Assembly (NCBI GenBank): GCA_902781045.1
Contig: CACZHT010000031.1
Location: forward strand, 1 to 64,000
DNA: 64,000 nt
Origin: an uncultured Bacteroidales bacterium
GTDB lineage: Bacteria; Bacteroidota; Bacteroidia; Bacteroidales; Muribaculaceae
Direction of reading: 5' to 3'
Shown here: in pieces, positions 16,734-25,591 of the stretch
Position numbering within the stretch: position 1 is the first letter of the stretch
Layout: every line of letters starts with the position of its first letter
Position numbers and translations under genes: made by a program
The notes under the pieces: generated by a model
What the model was told of the DNA's origin: nothing
The model's input: the letters and a program-made list of their open reading frames with translations, nothing else
Databases searched by the model: none

Positions 16734-17087
16734 TCACTGACCCAGAAGTTGCCGATGGGTCCGGGTGTGGGCAACATATCGGTCGAGGTACCATTGCTTG
16801 AACCCGCGCTCAAGCACGGCGGCGGCATCACGACCGCCCGACCAGTACTCATATCGGCCGAATAAGATGGCTTTCAGCCCCAGTGGTGTGCCATCGTCGG
16901 GCAACAACTGGGGCAGACGGTGCCGCTCGGTGTAATACTTGATTTTGTTCTCAACATTCGGGTTCCCCTCAAGCATCCACCTCACCCACACTTCCTCATA
17001 TCCCCAGAACAGTGAATCAACCCCCTGGGGAGGCTCATCCTCGCCGTTGTAGTAACGGCAGTCTAATATCAATTCTTCGCGTGTCAT
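16734..17087 (-). CDS. Conserved hypothetical protein
   Basis: A 117-residue soluble protein rich in aromatic residues (DCRYYNGEDEPP, LFWGYEEVWVRWM, GRYEYWSGG, GFKQWYLDRYV). Codon use fits the genome, and a minus-strand TATCTTTG promoter lies 10 bp upstream at 17097-17104. I do not recognise the family. It is a single gene between two convergent or tandem transcription units, with no signal peptide or membrane helix. Confidence 0.6.
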   Translation of the reverse strand: MTREELILDCRYYNGEDEPPQGVDSLFWGYEEVWVRWMLEGNPNVENKIKYYTERHRLPQLLPDDGTPLGLKAILFGRYEYWSGGRDAAAVLERGFKQWYLDRYVAHTRTHRQLLGQ

Positions 17088-17293
17088 ATCGACGGCAAAG
17101 ATACGACTTTTTCGTTGATTTTTTTGTTTGCCCCCTCAAAAGAGGATAATTTTTATCCCCACAGGCTTGCCTATCCCAATTCCTACCTGAATCTGCGACA
17201 GTCGCTATACCGGCTGGATGTCCATCGACAAGATTTGCTACAATCCACTCACCACCTGTCCTTGACCCCAATGATTTTCATCAGAACTGAAAC

Positions 17294-17319
17294 AGGGCGG
17301 CTCTGTGTGGAGCCGCCCT
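17294..17319. terminator. Strong GC hairpin downstream of the 783-residue secreted protein gene
   Basis: AGGGCGGCTC pairs perfectly with GAGCCGCCCT around a 6-nt loop, 30 bp past the stop on the minus strand. The tail is not T-rich, so it may need Rho or act as an mRNA-protecting stem. Confidence 0.6.
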
Positions 17320-17348
17320 GAGGTCAACTGTCAAGAAGGACAATCGTC

Positions 17349-19700
17349 TTACTTGACCAGAATCTTAGTGGTGCGCTGTGTGCCATCCGAGAGGGTCTCA
17401 CGGACGATGTTGACACCTTGCTGCGGTTGGCTCAGGCGATGTCCGGCCACCGAGTAAACTTCGGTCTTGACAACCTGTGCGTTGGCACTTACAGACTGCA
17501 CAGCACTGTTGCCGGTCATGTGCAGAGCCAACTCGCTGACCACCACGCGGTCGTCGCCCTTGGGCTGCCCCAGCATCTTCTCATAGAGGAAACGCACCTT
17601 GTGGCGTCCAGGAGCGAAAGTGAGTTCCGCATCGCTGAAGTTGCCGCTGCTGGCATCGGCCTCGCCGCAGAACTCCTTGACCACGGTGTCATCGATAGTG
17701 ATGCGTGTACCGTCGTTGAATGACAGTTGTCCCATGAAGTTGAACCAGTCTTCCGAGCTGTTCAGCGCACTCCATGCGAGTGTGGCCTGGCAGCCAGCTG
17801 GCACGACAAACTCGGCATCGAGCCACGAGCGCACCTTGCCGGTGAAGTCGATATAGGCCGTGGAGCTATAGGCCGTGTTTTCCTCGACGATGAAGGGGTG
17901 GTCGGCACTGGTGTTGAACGAGAATTCACCCTCCTCGACGATGGGGCTGTAGTCGGTGGTCAGTGCCTCGGTCGCTGCCGAGCAGTCGACGGTGAAGTCA
18001 CCAGCATTGGTCTTGATGACCACCTGACCGTTGTGGTCGCCCAGTTGGGCGGTCTCGAAGGTCAGTGTGACAGCGAGTTCCTGGCCATAGTCGGCGGCTT
18101 GCTCGGGCATGATGCCATCAAACGTGCCGTCGCCTTCAAAGCCCAGCACCTGCAGTGGCTCGGTGCCGGCGTTGAGCAGGATCACTTGAGCCTGTGCCTG
18201 GCAGGTGAGCTTGTCGACATAGTGGCGGCCGAAGTCGACTGCCGGGGTCATGAGCATGGCAGCGTGGGGAGTCTCGTCGGCAGTATCAAAGGTCATGTCG
18301 TAGACGTAGGTGCGGAAAGGCTTGTCGACATAGCCATAGAGATAAGAGTTCATGTTGATGAGATTGTCAAACTCAATGTCGTGTGTGCCTGCACCCAGCA
18401 CCAGCGTCTTGTCGATGGGGTCGATGATGAAGTCCTCGCCTTGACGATCGTAGACGTTGTCGAAAACTGTGCTGCCATCCAGTGTGATCTGAGTGCCGCC
18501 GTTGGGATGCAGGGCCTCACCCATGCCTTTCCACGACAGTATGCCCGTCTTGCCCTCGGGTACGGTGACGGTGGCTACGAGCGACGACCTACCACTAGCC
18601 TCTCGCTCATTGGTCGACACAGCCACAGGCACATCGAGGACATCGTTGCTGATGACAAATGGCTTGTCCTCGGTGAGCGAGAACACGATGTCGCCTTGCT
18701 TGACGATGGGGCTGAAGTCGGGAGCGGGAGCCACGTTGGCCTTGATGACTACTGAGGTCTCCGAGCCATTCTCGGCAAAGAATTTGACGGTAGTCTGATA
18801 CAGACCGACTTGAGTGGGATGAATGGTGATTTGGATGTCACTGGTCTCACCAGGTTCAAGATGGCTCGACTGGCCATAAACCTCCACACTGCTATCCATG
18901 ATTTGCCCCGCAAACTCGGTGGCAGTCAGGCCGATGTTGCTCACCTTGACTGTAGTCTTGACCGATGCACCAACAGTGACTGTCGGACCCTCGAGCATGA
19001 CCTCGCTGGGCGACACAATCAATGCAGCCTCGTCGGGGCGGCGGTTATAGGTGGCGGTCTTGTAGAAGTTCAAGAAGCCGGCACCGCTTTCATTCCAGGT
19101 ATAGAATCCATAGCAGCCATAGCCTGTGCGCGCTGTCAGGGTCGAAAGGTCTTCGCTCACGTCGAATACCAGTTCGTCGACAGTCTCAAGGCCGTATTGA
19201 CCTTGCTCATCAGGCTCTTCGCTAAATGCTCCAGCAAAAAGTTTCAGTTCCAGTTCTGAGCCAAAGTACATCATCTTGCCCACCGAGGTGTAGGTGCTGA
19301 GCGGACTCTCGCCATCGTAACCCGGGGTCGAGATGGTAATGGTGCGAGCCGTAGCATCATAGTGTCCCTTGACAGGATACACCTCGTCGAGGGTGAAGTA
19401 GCCAAAGTCGACCATGCCCTCGAGGGTGACCTCGTCGCCGTCGAAGGTGACCGTTGCCTGACAGTTGGCGGGTGCCAATTGCGAAGCATCAAACCATCCG
19501 TACTCATCGAAGTGAGCCATGGCGTTGACCCAATACTGGATGGCTCCTGCCTCAACCTTGGCCGGAGCGCGGTTGATGGTGACCTGCTTGGTCTGTGTCT
19601 CTGCCTTCAGGACATTGCCTGATAGCAACTGATTGCCTTGTGCCTTGCACATCTGTCCGATGGTGAACAGAACAATCATCAGTAGTAGACTTTTTTTCAT
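17349..19700 (-). CDS. Large secreted protein with Ig-like repeats and C-terminal sorting-type tail
   Basis: A 783-residue protein with a signal peptide (CKAQG cleavage-like site). Residues about 45-220 form a unit with conserved Trp/Tyr and Gly. From about 245 there are beta-sandwich modules of the ASPM/choice-of-anchor kind (VSPSEVMLEGPTVTVGA, VSNIGLTATEFAG; again at about 490, ILLNAGTEPLQVLG), and two related blocks start SPIVKQGDIVFSLTEDKPF and SPIVEEGEFSFNTSADHPF. The end (VYSVAGHRLSQPQQGVNIVR, then RTTKILVK) is the short tail common to secreted Prevotella/Muribaculaceae proteins, a likely type IX secretion or cell-surface sorting signal. No enzymatic motif seen; adhesion or glycan binding is possible. 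Confidence 0.75.
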   Translation of the reverse strand: MKKSLLLMIVLFTIGQMCKAQGNQLLSGNVLKAETQTKQVTINRAPAKVEAGAIQYWVNAMAHFDEYGWFDASQLAPANCQATVTFDGDEVTLEGMVDFGYFTLDEVYPVKGHYDATARTITISTPGYDGESPLSTYTSVGKMMYFGSELELKLFAGAFSEEPDEQGQYGLETVDELVFDVSEDLSTLTARTGYGCYGFYTWNESGAGFLNFYKTATYNRRPDEAALIVSPSEVMLEGPTVTVGASVKTTVKVSNIGLTATEFAGQIMDSSVEVYGQSSHLEPGETSDIQITIHPTQVGLYQTTVKFFAENGSETSVVIKANVAPAPDFSPIVKQGDIVFSLTEDKPFVISNDVLDVPVAVSTNEREASGRSSLVATVTVPEGKTGILSWKGMGEALHPNGGTQITLDGSTVFDNVYDRQGEDFIIDPIDKTLVLGAGTHDIEFDNLINMNSYLYGYVDKPFRTYVYDMTFDTADETPHAAMLMTPAVDFGRHYVDKLTCQAQAQVILLNAGTEPLQVLGFEGDGTFDGIMPEQAADYGQELAVTLTFETAQLGDHNGQVVIKTNAGDFTVDCSAATEALTTDYSPIVEEGEFSFNTSADHPFIVEENTAYSSTAYIDFTGKVRSWLDAEFVVPAGCQATLAWSALNSSEDWFNFMGQLSFNDGTRITIDDTVVKEFCGEADASSGNFSDAELTFAPGRHKVRFLYEKMLGQPKGDDRVVVSELALHMTGNSAVQSVSANAQVVKTEVYSVAGHRLSQPQQGVNIVRETLSDGTQRTTKILVK

Positions 19701-19745
19701 GTCGTGAAATTTTTAAAGTTAGACATTCGATTGGTTTTGATAGTG

Positions 19746-19776
19746 CAAAGGTAGAGGCAACAAGACAGGTGGCAAA
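19746..19776 (-). promoter_or_regulatory. Promoter of the 783-residue secreted protein gene
   Basis: Minus-strand TTTG at 19773-19776, 19 bp, then TACCTTTG at 19746-19753. Exact consensus match. Confidence 0.75.
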
Positions 19777-19826
19777 ATTTTTGCCAGCCAGTTTTGTTCA
19801 AGATTATAATGTTGGACGAAAAGGGC

Positions 19827-21575
19827 CTATTTTTCAGTCTTTTCGCGTGCAATTCGCTGGTATTCCGAGGGTGTCAGACCCGTAAATTTTTTGAACGCTT
19901 GGATGAAAGTTGTACGCGATTTGAACCCCACGCTGTTGCCCACAGCCTCGATGGTGAGGTGCCCAAAATTCTGCGGGTCGTTGATGCGTCGGCACGCCTC
20001 AATGATGCGATACTCGTTGACAAAGGCATTGAAATTTTTGCCCGTAGTCTCGTTGATGACCTGCGAGATGTAGTTGTACTTGGCACCTGCTAGTGTGGCT
20101 AATTGCTGTGCCGAGAATTCGGGCGAATAGACCTCAGGTGCATTCTCCATCACATCACGGATGCAGGCCATCAACTCTTGCTTGGTCTCCTCGTCAAGAC
20201 TGCTCGACTTGTACTTCTGGTGAACCTCGGTCATGGGGGCATCATCAACTGGGGCACTGACTGGCTCAACGTGCTGATTCTTGGCTCGTTCCTCGGCCAG
20301 CAGTTGGGCCTGCTCCTCGGCTTGTCGGCGGGCCTGCTCTTCGGCTTGCTTGAGCTCGCGGCGTTGAGCGCGATATTGCTCTTCACGCTCGAGCATCTCG
20401 ACATTCTTCTGGTAGAGCATCTCGTTGCGTTGGCGCAACTGGCGGTTCTTGCGCCAGACAATGAGCATCGACAACAAGATGATGGCGGCAATGCCCAGCA
20501 CGGTCTTAATAACGATGCTCTGCACATATCGCTGATGATCCATCTCTTGCAGTTGCTTGTCCACACGCTTCATCTCGCCCATGAAGCGCAACTCCTCGAC
20601 CCCCGCCACCTGCTGATAGTTGAGCAGCGAGTCCTTGAGTTGGAAGTAGCGGTTCTTGTAGTACTCAGCACGCTCGTTGTTGCCTGCCTTGGCATAGAGG
20701 TCACCGAGCATGCCATACAACTCCAGTCGCGCATCCTTCATTTCAATCTGGTTGGCGATTTGCTCGGCTTGCTTGGCCATGTCGATGGCATGGGCATAGT
20801 CGCCCATCTGGGTATAGACTCTAGCCTTGTTGGCGAAGATGATATAGTTGTATCGGGTGTGTCCTATGTCTTGTTTGAGCAGCCCATCCTGTTGGTCAAA
20901 GTCATTGAGCGCTTCTTGCAACTTGCCCTCCTGCAGATGTTTGAGCCCCTGATAGAGCAATATGTTGAATCGTGTGGCTGAGGAGTTTTTGTCTATTTGG
21001 CGGTAGTCTGCCAGTTCGCGCCCGATGGCACCCATGTTGCGCAGTGAGTAGGCCACGGTAATCATGTTGGCCATCGCCATGCGCAGTGACACGGTGTCAC
21101 CCTCATGTTTTGATTGCCAATAAGATTTCTGGTAATAATCCAGCGCCAACGAGTCGGGTCGCAAGTCACCGCTCTGTTCCGACAGCGTCTGGTAGGTGCA
21201 GCCAAAGTTCAGGTAGACGCGCCCCACGCCTTCACCAATTGACTGGGTAATTTCCTGAGCGTGCAACAGGTTCTCAAACGCCTGCGAGTGGTCAAAGTAG
21301 CAGAAAAAATAGACAAACCACTTGCCAATGTAGCCTTGTGCGCAGGACCGCTTTTCCTGCTTGGACATCTCGGGCTTGTAGCGGCTAGCAGCGATGGTAA
21401 AGCAGATGAGGCCGCTGTCGGGCTTATTCTGAAGTTCGGCAAACTCCGAGCCCATGGCGATGAGCGTGTCCGATGGCAACTGCGTCCACCGGCGGTAGGC
21501 TTCGGTCTGGGTCACCGATTGTGCCGAGGCCAAGAGTGATAGTACTCCCAACAATATGAATATCTTGAATCGCAT
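19827..21575 (-). CDS. Membrane-anchored TPR and AraC-type HTH regulator
   Basis: The 582-residue protein has a signal/anchor at the N-terminus, TPR-like helical repeats over about residues 60-330 (for example DYAHAIDMAKQAEQIANQ and GDLYAKAGNNERAEYYKN), one transmembrane helix at about 353-375, a coiled coil to about 432 (EEQARRQAEEQAQLLAEE), then an AraC-type DNA-binding domain at about 480-578 (NSVGFKSRTTFIQAFKKFTG). This is a Bacteroidota one-component regulator: a periplasmic sensor joined across the membrane to a DNA-binding end. It lies upstream of, and in the same direction as, the 783-residue secreted protein gene, a candidate target. Ligand unknown. Confidence 0.85.
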   Translation of the reverse strand: MRFKIFILLGVLSLLASAQSVTQTEAYRRWTQLPSDTLIAMGSEFAELQNKPDSGLICFTIAASRYKPEMSKQEKRSCAQGYIGKWFVYFFCYFDHSQAFENLLHAQEITQSIGEGVGRVYLNFGCTYQTLSEQSGDLRPDSLALDYYQKSYWQSKHEGDTVSLRMAMANMITVAYSLRNMGAIGRELADYRQIDKNSSATRFNILLYQGLKHLQEGKLQEALNDFDQQDGLLKQDIGHTRYNYIIFANKARVYTQMGDYAHAIDMAKQAEQIANQIEMKDARLELYGMLGDLYAKAGNNERAEYYKNRYFQLKDSLLNYQQVAGVEELRFMGEMKRVDKQLQEMDHQRYVQSIVIKTVLGIAAIILLSMLIVWRKNRQLRQRNEMLYQKNVEMLEREEQYRAQRRELKQAEEQARRQAEEQAQLLAEERAKNQHVEPVSAPVDDAPMTEVHQKYKSSSLDEETKQELMACIRDVMENAPEVYSPEFSAQQLATLAGAKYNYISQVINETTGKNFNAFVNEYRIIEACRRINDPQNFGHLTIEAVGNSVGFKSRTTFIQAFKKFTGLTPSEYQRIAREKTEK

Positions 21576-21661
21576 GAGTTCGTCATGATTGTGCCCGCAA
21601 AGTTACAAAAAAATATTCTTTACAGGCATAATAATCATATATTGAATACCCATCATGGTAG

Positions 21662-22006
21662 TCATTTCTTCTTATATTTGGCTCGGACGATATCGTAGGA
21701 GTTGCGCGTCAGGTCGCGCAGCAGGTCGCTGGGGGCGGTGGTGGCATCGACGCCAATCCAGTGCCGCGCCGACAGGTTGAAGGGCTTGCCCACGCAGTCG
21801 TGCTCGGCTCGGAGCTGGTCGATGCGCTCACTCTGGCACTTGAGGGTGACGATGCCCCAGTGGTCGCAGTCGAAGAATGAGAACATGTGGCCATGCACAT
21901 AGAACGCTAGCACGCCGCTGGCATAGTGGAAAGCTGTGAAAGGCAATTTCTCCTCCACATCGTCGCCCAGCGACAGGCAATAATCACGATAATCTTCAAT
22001 GTTCAT
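21662..22006 (-). CDS. MmcQ/YjbR family protein
   Basis: A 114-residue protein starting MNIEDYRDYCLSLGDDVEEK, with HMFSFFDCDHWGIVTLKC and the NLSARHWIGVD turn typical of YjbR. Its ATG overlaps the stop of the upstream lipoprotein gene by 4 bp, so it is the third gene of an operon after a flavodoxin-type gene. Role of the family is unknown. Confidence 0.8.
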   Translation of the reverse strand: MNIEDYRDYCLSLGDDVEEKLPFTAFHYASGVLAFYVHGHMFSFFDCDHWGIVTLKCQSERIDQLRAEHDCVGKPFNLSARHWIGVDATTAPSDLLRDLTRNSYDIVRAKYKKK

Positions 22007-22422
22007 TGTACTTCCAGTTTGGGCTTTACAGGATCGGTCAGGTGATAGATGTGGTCATACTCCACTGTCAACACGCCCTTGACCCGCCTGAAGTGCTGCA
22101 TGGTCTCGTCGAGCGTCTTGTCATCGGGCTTGCGCAGTGCCATGCCGTTGATCATGTGGTAGTCGTAGACAATTTCGCAGCCATAATCCTTGATGGCCTT
22201 GAGCAGCGGCTGTTTGCCGACCTCGGCATCATACATCACCAGCAGCACCGACGGCGAGTGCTCCTGAACATGACCATGCTCAACTGGTGTGGGGATGTTC
22301 CTCGTGGCGGTTGCCACAACCTGCTGCTTGGCTCGGCACGAAGACAGAGCCATGATGGTCAAAACAAGGAGGATGGCCCAACGGGTCACCTCCTTGTTGA
22401 CGTTGTGCCGGCTTGGCTCCAT
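22003..22422 (-). CDS. Lipoprotein with an inhibitor-I9/subtilisin-propeptide-like domain
   Basis: I chose the ATG at 22422, 1 bp after the upstream stop, rather than the longer frame from 22458, because it gives a clean signal (basic residues, then WAILLVLTIMALSSC with a lipobox). The mature part has a strand-helix-strand pattern, VLLVMYDAEVGKQPLLKAI, YDYHMINGMALRKPDDKTLDE, and ends in VKGVLTVEYDHIYHL. That is the pattern of S8-protease propeptides and stand-alone I9 inhibitors, which fold onto a protease and block it. No protease gene is adjacent. The domain call is from pattern only. Confidence 0.5.
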   Translation of the reverse strand: MEPSRHNVNKEVTRWAILLVLTIMALSSCRAKQQVVATATRNIPTPVEHGHVQEHSPSVLLVMYDAEVGKQPLLKAIKDYGCEIVYDYHMINGMALRKPDDKTLDETMQHFRRVKGVLTVEYDHIYHLTDPVKPKLEVQ

Positions 22423-22423
22423 G

Positions 22424-22939
22424 TCACAGGTTGCTGACCAGGGCGGCAATCTTGGCACGGATGCCGTCAGTCTTCTGCTCGTCGTTCTTGGCAGTGACGA
22501 TGCCCGTATCGGTCACGCTCCAGTAGTTGCAGATGTCGTGATACTCGGCCATGGCACCATTGTAGACACCGGGCGAGTAGGATGACATGAGCAGTGCCAT
22601 CTTCTGAACTTTGGCGGGCTTGTTGACACAATACATGCGCTGGATGGGAGCCTGAATCTGGGCGCAGAGGGTGAAGTAGTAGATGGGAGCAGCCAGCACC
22701 AGCACCTCGGCCTCGGCCAGCACGGGATAGAGTTGCTGCATGTCGTCCTTCTGGATGCAGGCTCCATTTCCCTTGGTGTGGCAATACTCGCAGGCCAGGC
22801 AGCCGGCAATCTTCTTGTGCGACACATTAATCAGGGTCACCTGATGTCCTGCTGCCTCGGCAGCGTTCTTGTACTCCTGAGCCATCCAGGCTGTGCTTCC
22901 GTTGGCTCGCGGCGATGCTTGTAGAATTACAATGTTCAT
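22424..22939 (-). CDS. Flavodoxin-like NAD(P)H-dependent reductase
   Basis: A 171-residue flavodoxin-fold protein: VILQASPRANGSTAW binds the FMN phosphate, VLAAPIYYFTLCAQIQAPIQR the isoalloxazine ring. The CLACEYCHTKGNGAC segment has four Cys residues as in iron-sulfur flavoproteins. Likely NAD(P)H-dependent reductase or electron carrier. It is followed at once by the lipoprotein and YjbR genes, and lies 87 bp after the AraC regulator gene on the same strand. Confidence 0.82.
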   Translation of the reverse strand: MNIVILQASPRANGSTAWMAQEYKNAAEAAGHQVTLINVSHKKIAGCLACEYCHTKGNGACIQKDDMQQLYPVLAEAEVLVLAAPIYYFTLCAQIQAPIQRMYCVNKPAKVQKMALLMSSYSPGVYNGAMAEYHDICNYWSVTDTGIVTAKNDEQKTDGIRAKIAALVSNL

Positions 22940-23026
22940 GATACAGTTTTTTTTATTTATAGTTAAGAATTCCGTTTTCGGTTTTCAGTTTCCAGCCACA
23001 ACCGATAACCGATTATCGGCAACCGG

Positions 23027-23932
23027 TTAATTGTGATGATAGTCCTTGACATAGTCACGGGGTGGCTTGCCATAGTAGTTCTTGAACATGCGGCTGAAGT
23101 GCTGCGGATAGTCAAAGCCCAACAGCTCGGCCGTCTCGCCGATGCTGCATCCGCCGACAATCAGGTCCCTGGCGCGCTGCATGATGAAGCGGCGGATGAT
23201 GCCCGAGGCGGTGTCGCCGGTCATCTCCTTGATGAGGTCGCCGAAGTAGTTGGGCGACAGGCACAGCTCACGTGCGCAATACTTGACGGTGGGAAACCCA
23301 TGCTGGCGATACATGCCGCCCGCGTAGTAGTCGCTGAGCAGACGCTCAAAGCGTGTGAGCAGAGCCGAGTGGGCCGGCGTGGACAGCGACAATTGCCGGG
23401 CATAGAGACGGGCAACATGCTCGAGAACCAACGTGATGAGGGCGACGACGATGTGCGGCGTGTGGTCGTCGGGGGCGGCCGCGGTCAGCTCGGTGCGCAG
23501 GGCTTCGAACAGATCGACCAGCGTCTGCCGCTGCTCGTCGCTCATCAGCAGTGCCTCGCTCGTGTTGTAGGAGAAGTAGGTGTAGCCTCGCATGCGGCGT
23601 CCCAGGTCGGTGCCCCGCAACAGCTCGGGGTCGAAGAGCAACGCCCAGCCCTTGGTGTGTATCTCCTCGCCTTCGTCGGTCTTGCCGCCTATCTGCCCCG
23701 GTGCCACACACATCAGCGCATGCCGATTGAGCACATACTGTATCTGTCCGTAAGACAGGTCTTCGAGCGTCTCATCGGCCAGAAACATGCCATACACGTC
23801 ATAGTTGTTGAGCGAGTGACGGCAGTGCTCCAACTCGTCGTAGTGAATGACCGAGACCAGTGGGTGCAGCTCTGGAGCGCCGATATAGCGGGCATAGTCG
23901 TTGACTTGATGTACCTTGAGTATCTTCTTCAT
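23027..23932 (-). CDS. AraC-family transcriptional regulator
   Basis: A 301-residue regulator with an N-terminal cupin-like sensing domain (LSYGQIQYVLNRHALMCVAPGQ) and a C-terminal double helix-turn-helix (ARELCLSPNYFGDLIKEMTG, ETAELLGFDYPQHFSRMFKN). It is transcribed away from the amidohydrolase/aldo-keto reductase operon and toward the flavodoxin operon. In Bacteroidales this regulator type sits beside redox-enzyme clusters, so it is the best candidate to control both sides. Minus-strand TAATTTTG lies 10 bp upstream. Confidence 0.88.
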   Translation of the reverse strand: MKKILKVHQVNDYARYIGAPELHPLVSVIHYDELEHCRHSLNNYDVYGMFLADETLEDLSYGQIQYVLNRHALMCVAPGQIGGKTDEGEEIHTKGWALLFDPELLRGTDLGRRMRGYTYFSYNTSEALLMSDEQRQTLVDLFEALRTELTAAAPDDHTPHIVVALITLVLEHVARLYARQLSLSTPAHSALLTRFERLLSDYYAGGMYRQHGFPTVKYCARELCLSPNYFGDLIKEMTGDTASGIIRRFIMQRARDLIVGGCSIGETAELLGFDYPQHFSRMFKNYYGKPPRDYVKDYHHN

Positions 23933-24047
23933 ATCAGCATTGCAAAATTAGGGTTTTTCGGTGACATCAGCAACACAAATGGCGAAAATCAGTAAATCGG
24001 GTTGATTTATCAGTCATCCATTTAGGCCATGAATGCGATTATCGGTG

Positions 24048-24055
24048 TAACTTTG
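24048..24055 (+). promoter_or_regulatory. -7 element of the redox operon
   Basis: TAACTTTG matches TAnnTTTG and is the only good candidate in the divergent gap 23933-24240. The -33 box is weak (TTTA), which fits a promoter that needs an activator. Transcripts would first pass through the aldo/keto reductase stub and the triplet repeat. Confidence 0.5.
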
Positions 24056-24086
24056 CCACCACAAAAAGAACCAAATCATCAAGACT

Positions 24087-24134
24087 ATGACAAAGATTGC
24101 ATTAGGAACCTGGGTCGCAAGCTCGCCAGGCTAA
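24087..24134 (+). pseudogene. Aldo/keto reductase N-terminal stub
   Basis: An ATG 31 bp after the promoter element reads MTKIALGTWVASSPG and stops. KIALGTW is the standard opening of aldo/keto reductases in this phylum. The body is missing, and the triplet repeat starts at the break. A full aldo/keto reductase gene lies in the same operon at 25592-26626. Could also be a leader peptide, but the sequence match favours a remnant. Confidence 0.5.
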
Positions 24135-24190
24135 GGTAACGGCTTCACTACTTCACTACTCCACTACTTCACTTCAAAAAACTACTCCAC
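24135..24190. repeat. Triplet repeat copy, degenerate (CACTACTTCACTACT type)
   Basis: Begins GTAACGGCTTCACTACTTC, the same opening as the arms at 8476 and 29291 (TAACGGCTTTACTAC) with T to C changes, and goes on as ACTCCACTAC units. Sits between the aldo/keto reductase stub and the amidohydrolase gene. Confidence 0.65.
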
Positions 24191-24240
24191 TACAAAAAAC
24201 CACTTCACTGCTTGCCTCTAGGCAAACAACTCATAACTGA

Positions 24241-25587
24241 ATGAAACTAAAGACTGTATTGGTTTTAACCATGTTTGCGTTGAGCACCATGGCTCAGGGC
24301 GTGATCGATGTGCACAGTCACATCATCACCCCTGAGTTCATCTCGGCTTTGGCACAAGAGGGCAGACTGATGGACGAGGGGTTCCCCTTGCCGCGCTACG
24401 GTGTCGAGGAGCATCTGCACTGGATGGACCAGGCGGGTGTCCAGACCTCGGTACTCACACTGGCCGCACCACAGCCCTCGTCGCCAGCGGTCATCCGCCA
24501 GACCAATGAGGCGGCCGCCCGGCTCAAAAAAGAACATCCCGGACGGTTCCTGTTCTGCGCTGCACTGCCACTGCCCGATGTAGATGCGGCCATCGGCGAG
24601 GCCATCTATGCCCTGGACACCCTCAAGGCCGATGGCATCAAGCTGGCCACCAATGTGCAGGGGCAATATCTGGGCTCGCCCGAGCTCGACACGCTCTTTG
24701 CGGTGCTCAACGCGCGCCATGCTGTGGTCATTCTGCACCCACACCGCCCCAATCCCGTCAACGGCCAGGTGATGCAGCAGACACCCCTGGCCATGCAGGA
24801 GTATCTGAGCGAGACCACACGCGCCGTGGCCAACATGATCACACGCAACGTGATGGCCCGCTACCCCGATGTCAAGGTCGTGGTACCCCACTGCGGTGCC
24901 TACTTGCCGCTGGCTCTGCCGCGCATGCGGTCGCTGGCTCCCGTGATGCAGGCCAACAAGATGGTGGGGAACATCGACTGGGAGGGCAATCTGGCAGGTC
25001 TCTACTATGACCTGGCAGGTGCGCACAGCCCCGAGGTCATCCGCTTGTTGCTCAGCATCACCACGCCCGACCATCTGCTCTATGGCTCGGACTACCCCTA
25101 CGTCGCCCCACAGGTGCTCACGACCAGCCTGCGGCGCATGCAGGGCTATCTCACCAGCGAACCCGACCTGGCTCCGCTGCGCGAGATGATACTGCACAGC
25201 AACGCCGAGCGACTGCTGGGTTTATCGGCCCCTCAGACAACAGCCAGCACTGGCGGTGACAAGATGATTGTGCGCATTGCCGAGATTGAGGTTTATCCAC
25301 AGTATCTGGAGGAATATCTGGCGATTGCCAACGAGGTCGACCGCCTCTCGGTCGAGCGCGAGCCGGGGGTCATCTGCCTGTTCCCCATGCAGAGTGCCGA
25401 GGACTCGACACAGATACGCATCCTTGAGATCTATGCGTCGGACGATGCCTACCAGCAGCACCTCAAGACCGAACACTTCCAGCACTACAAACAGGGCACC
25501 CTGCACATGGTCAAGTCGTTGCGACTGCCCACCATGCAGCCCCTTGACCCCGAAACGATGACAAAAATATTCACCAAAATCAGATAA
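24241..25587 (+). CDS. Secreted amidohydrolase-2 fused to an antibiotic-biosynthesis-monooxygenase domain
   Basis: The 448-residue protein has a short signal peptide (LALSTMAQG-like end near residue 19). Residues 20-330 form an amidohydrolase_2 TIM barrel: DVHSHI gives the metal-binding His pair, VVILHPHR and VVVPHCGAYLP the next His residues, and LLYGSDYPY the catalytic Asp. Relatives include decarboxylases of aromatic acids. Residues about 345-448 (MIVRIAEIEVYPQYLEEYLAIA, HLKTEHFQHYK) form an ABM domain, a ferredoxin-like fold usually found as a small stand-alone quinone/heme monooxygenase. Four base pairs separate it from the aldo/keto reductase gene. The fusion and export signal are both uncommon. 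Confidence 0.85.
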   Translation: MKLKTVLVLTMFALSTMAQGVIDVHSHIITPEFISALAQEGRLMDEGFPLPRYGVEEHLHWMDQAGVQTSVLTLAAPQPSSPAVIRQTNEAAARLKKEHPGRFLFCAALPLPDVDAAIGEAIYALDTLKADGIKLATNVQGQYLGSPELDTLFAVLNARHAVVILHPHRPNPVNGQVMQQTPLAMQEYLSETTRAVANMITRNVMARYPDVKVVVPHCGAYLPLALPRMRSLAPVMQANKMVGNIDWEGNLAGLYYDLAGAHSPEVIRLLLSITTPDHLLYGSDYPYVAPQVLTTSLRRMQGYLTSEPDLAPLREMILHSNAERLLGLSAPQTTASTGGDKMIVRIAEIEVYPQYLEEYLAIANEVDRLSVEREPGVICLFPMQSAEDSTQIRILEIYASDDAYQQHLKTEHFQHYKQGTLHMVKSLRLPTMQPLDPETMTKIFTKIR

Positions 25588-25591
25588 CACA

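Noticed and set aside
17088..17348. A 78-codon minus-strand frame overlapping the start of the 117-residue gene
   Set aside because: It has no family resemblance, and the gap is better explained by a promoter on one side and a hairpin on the other.
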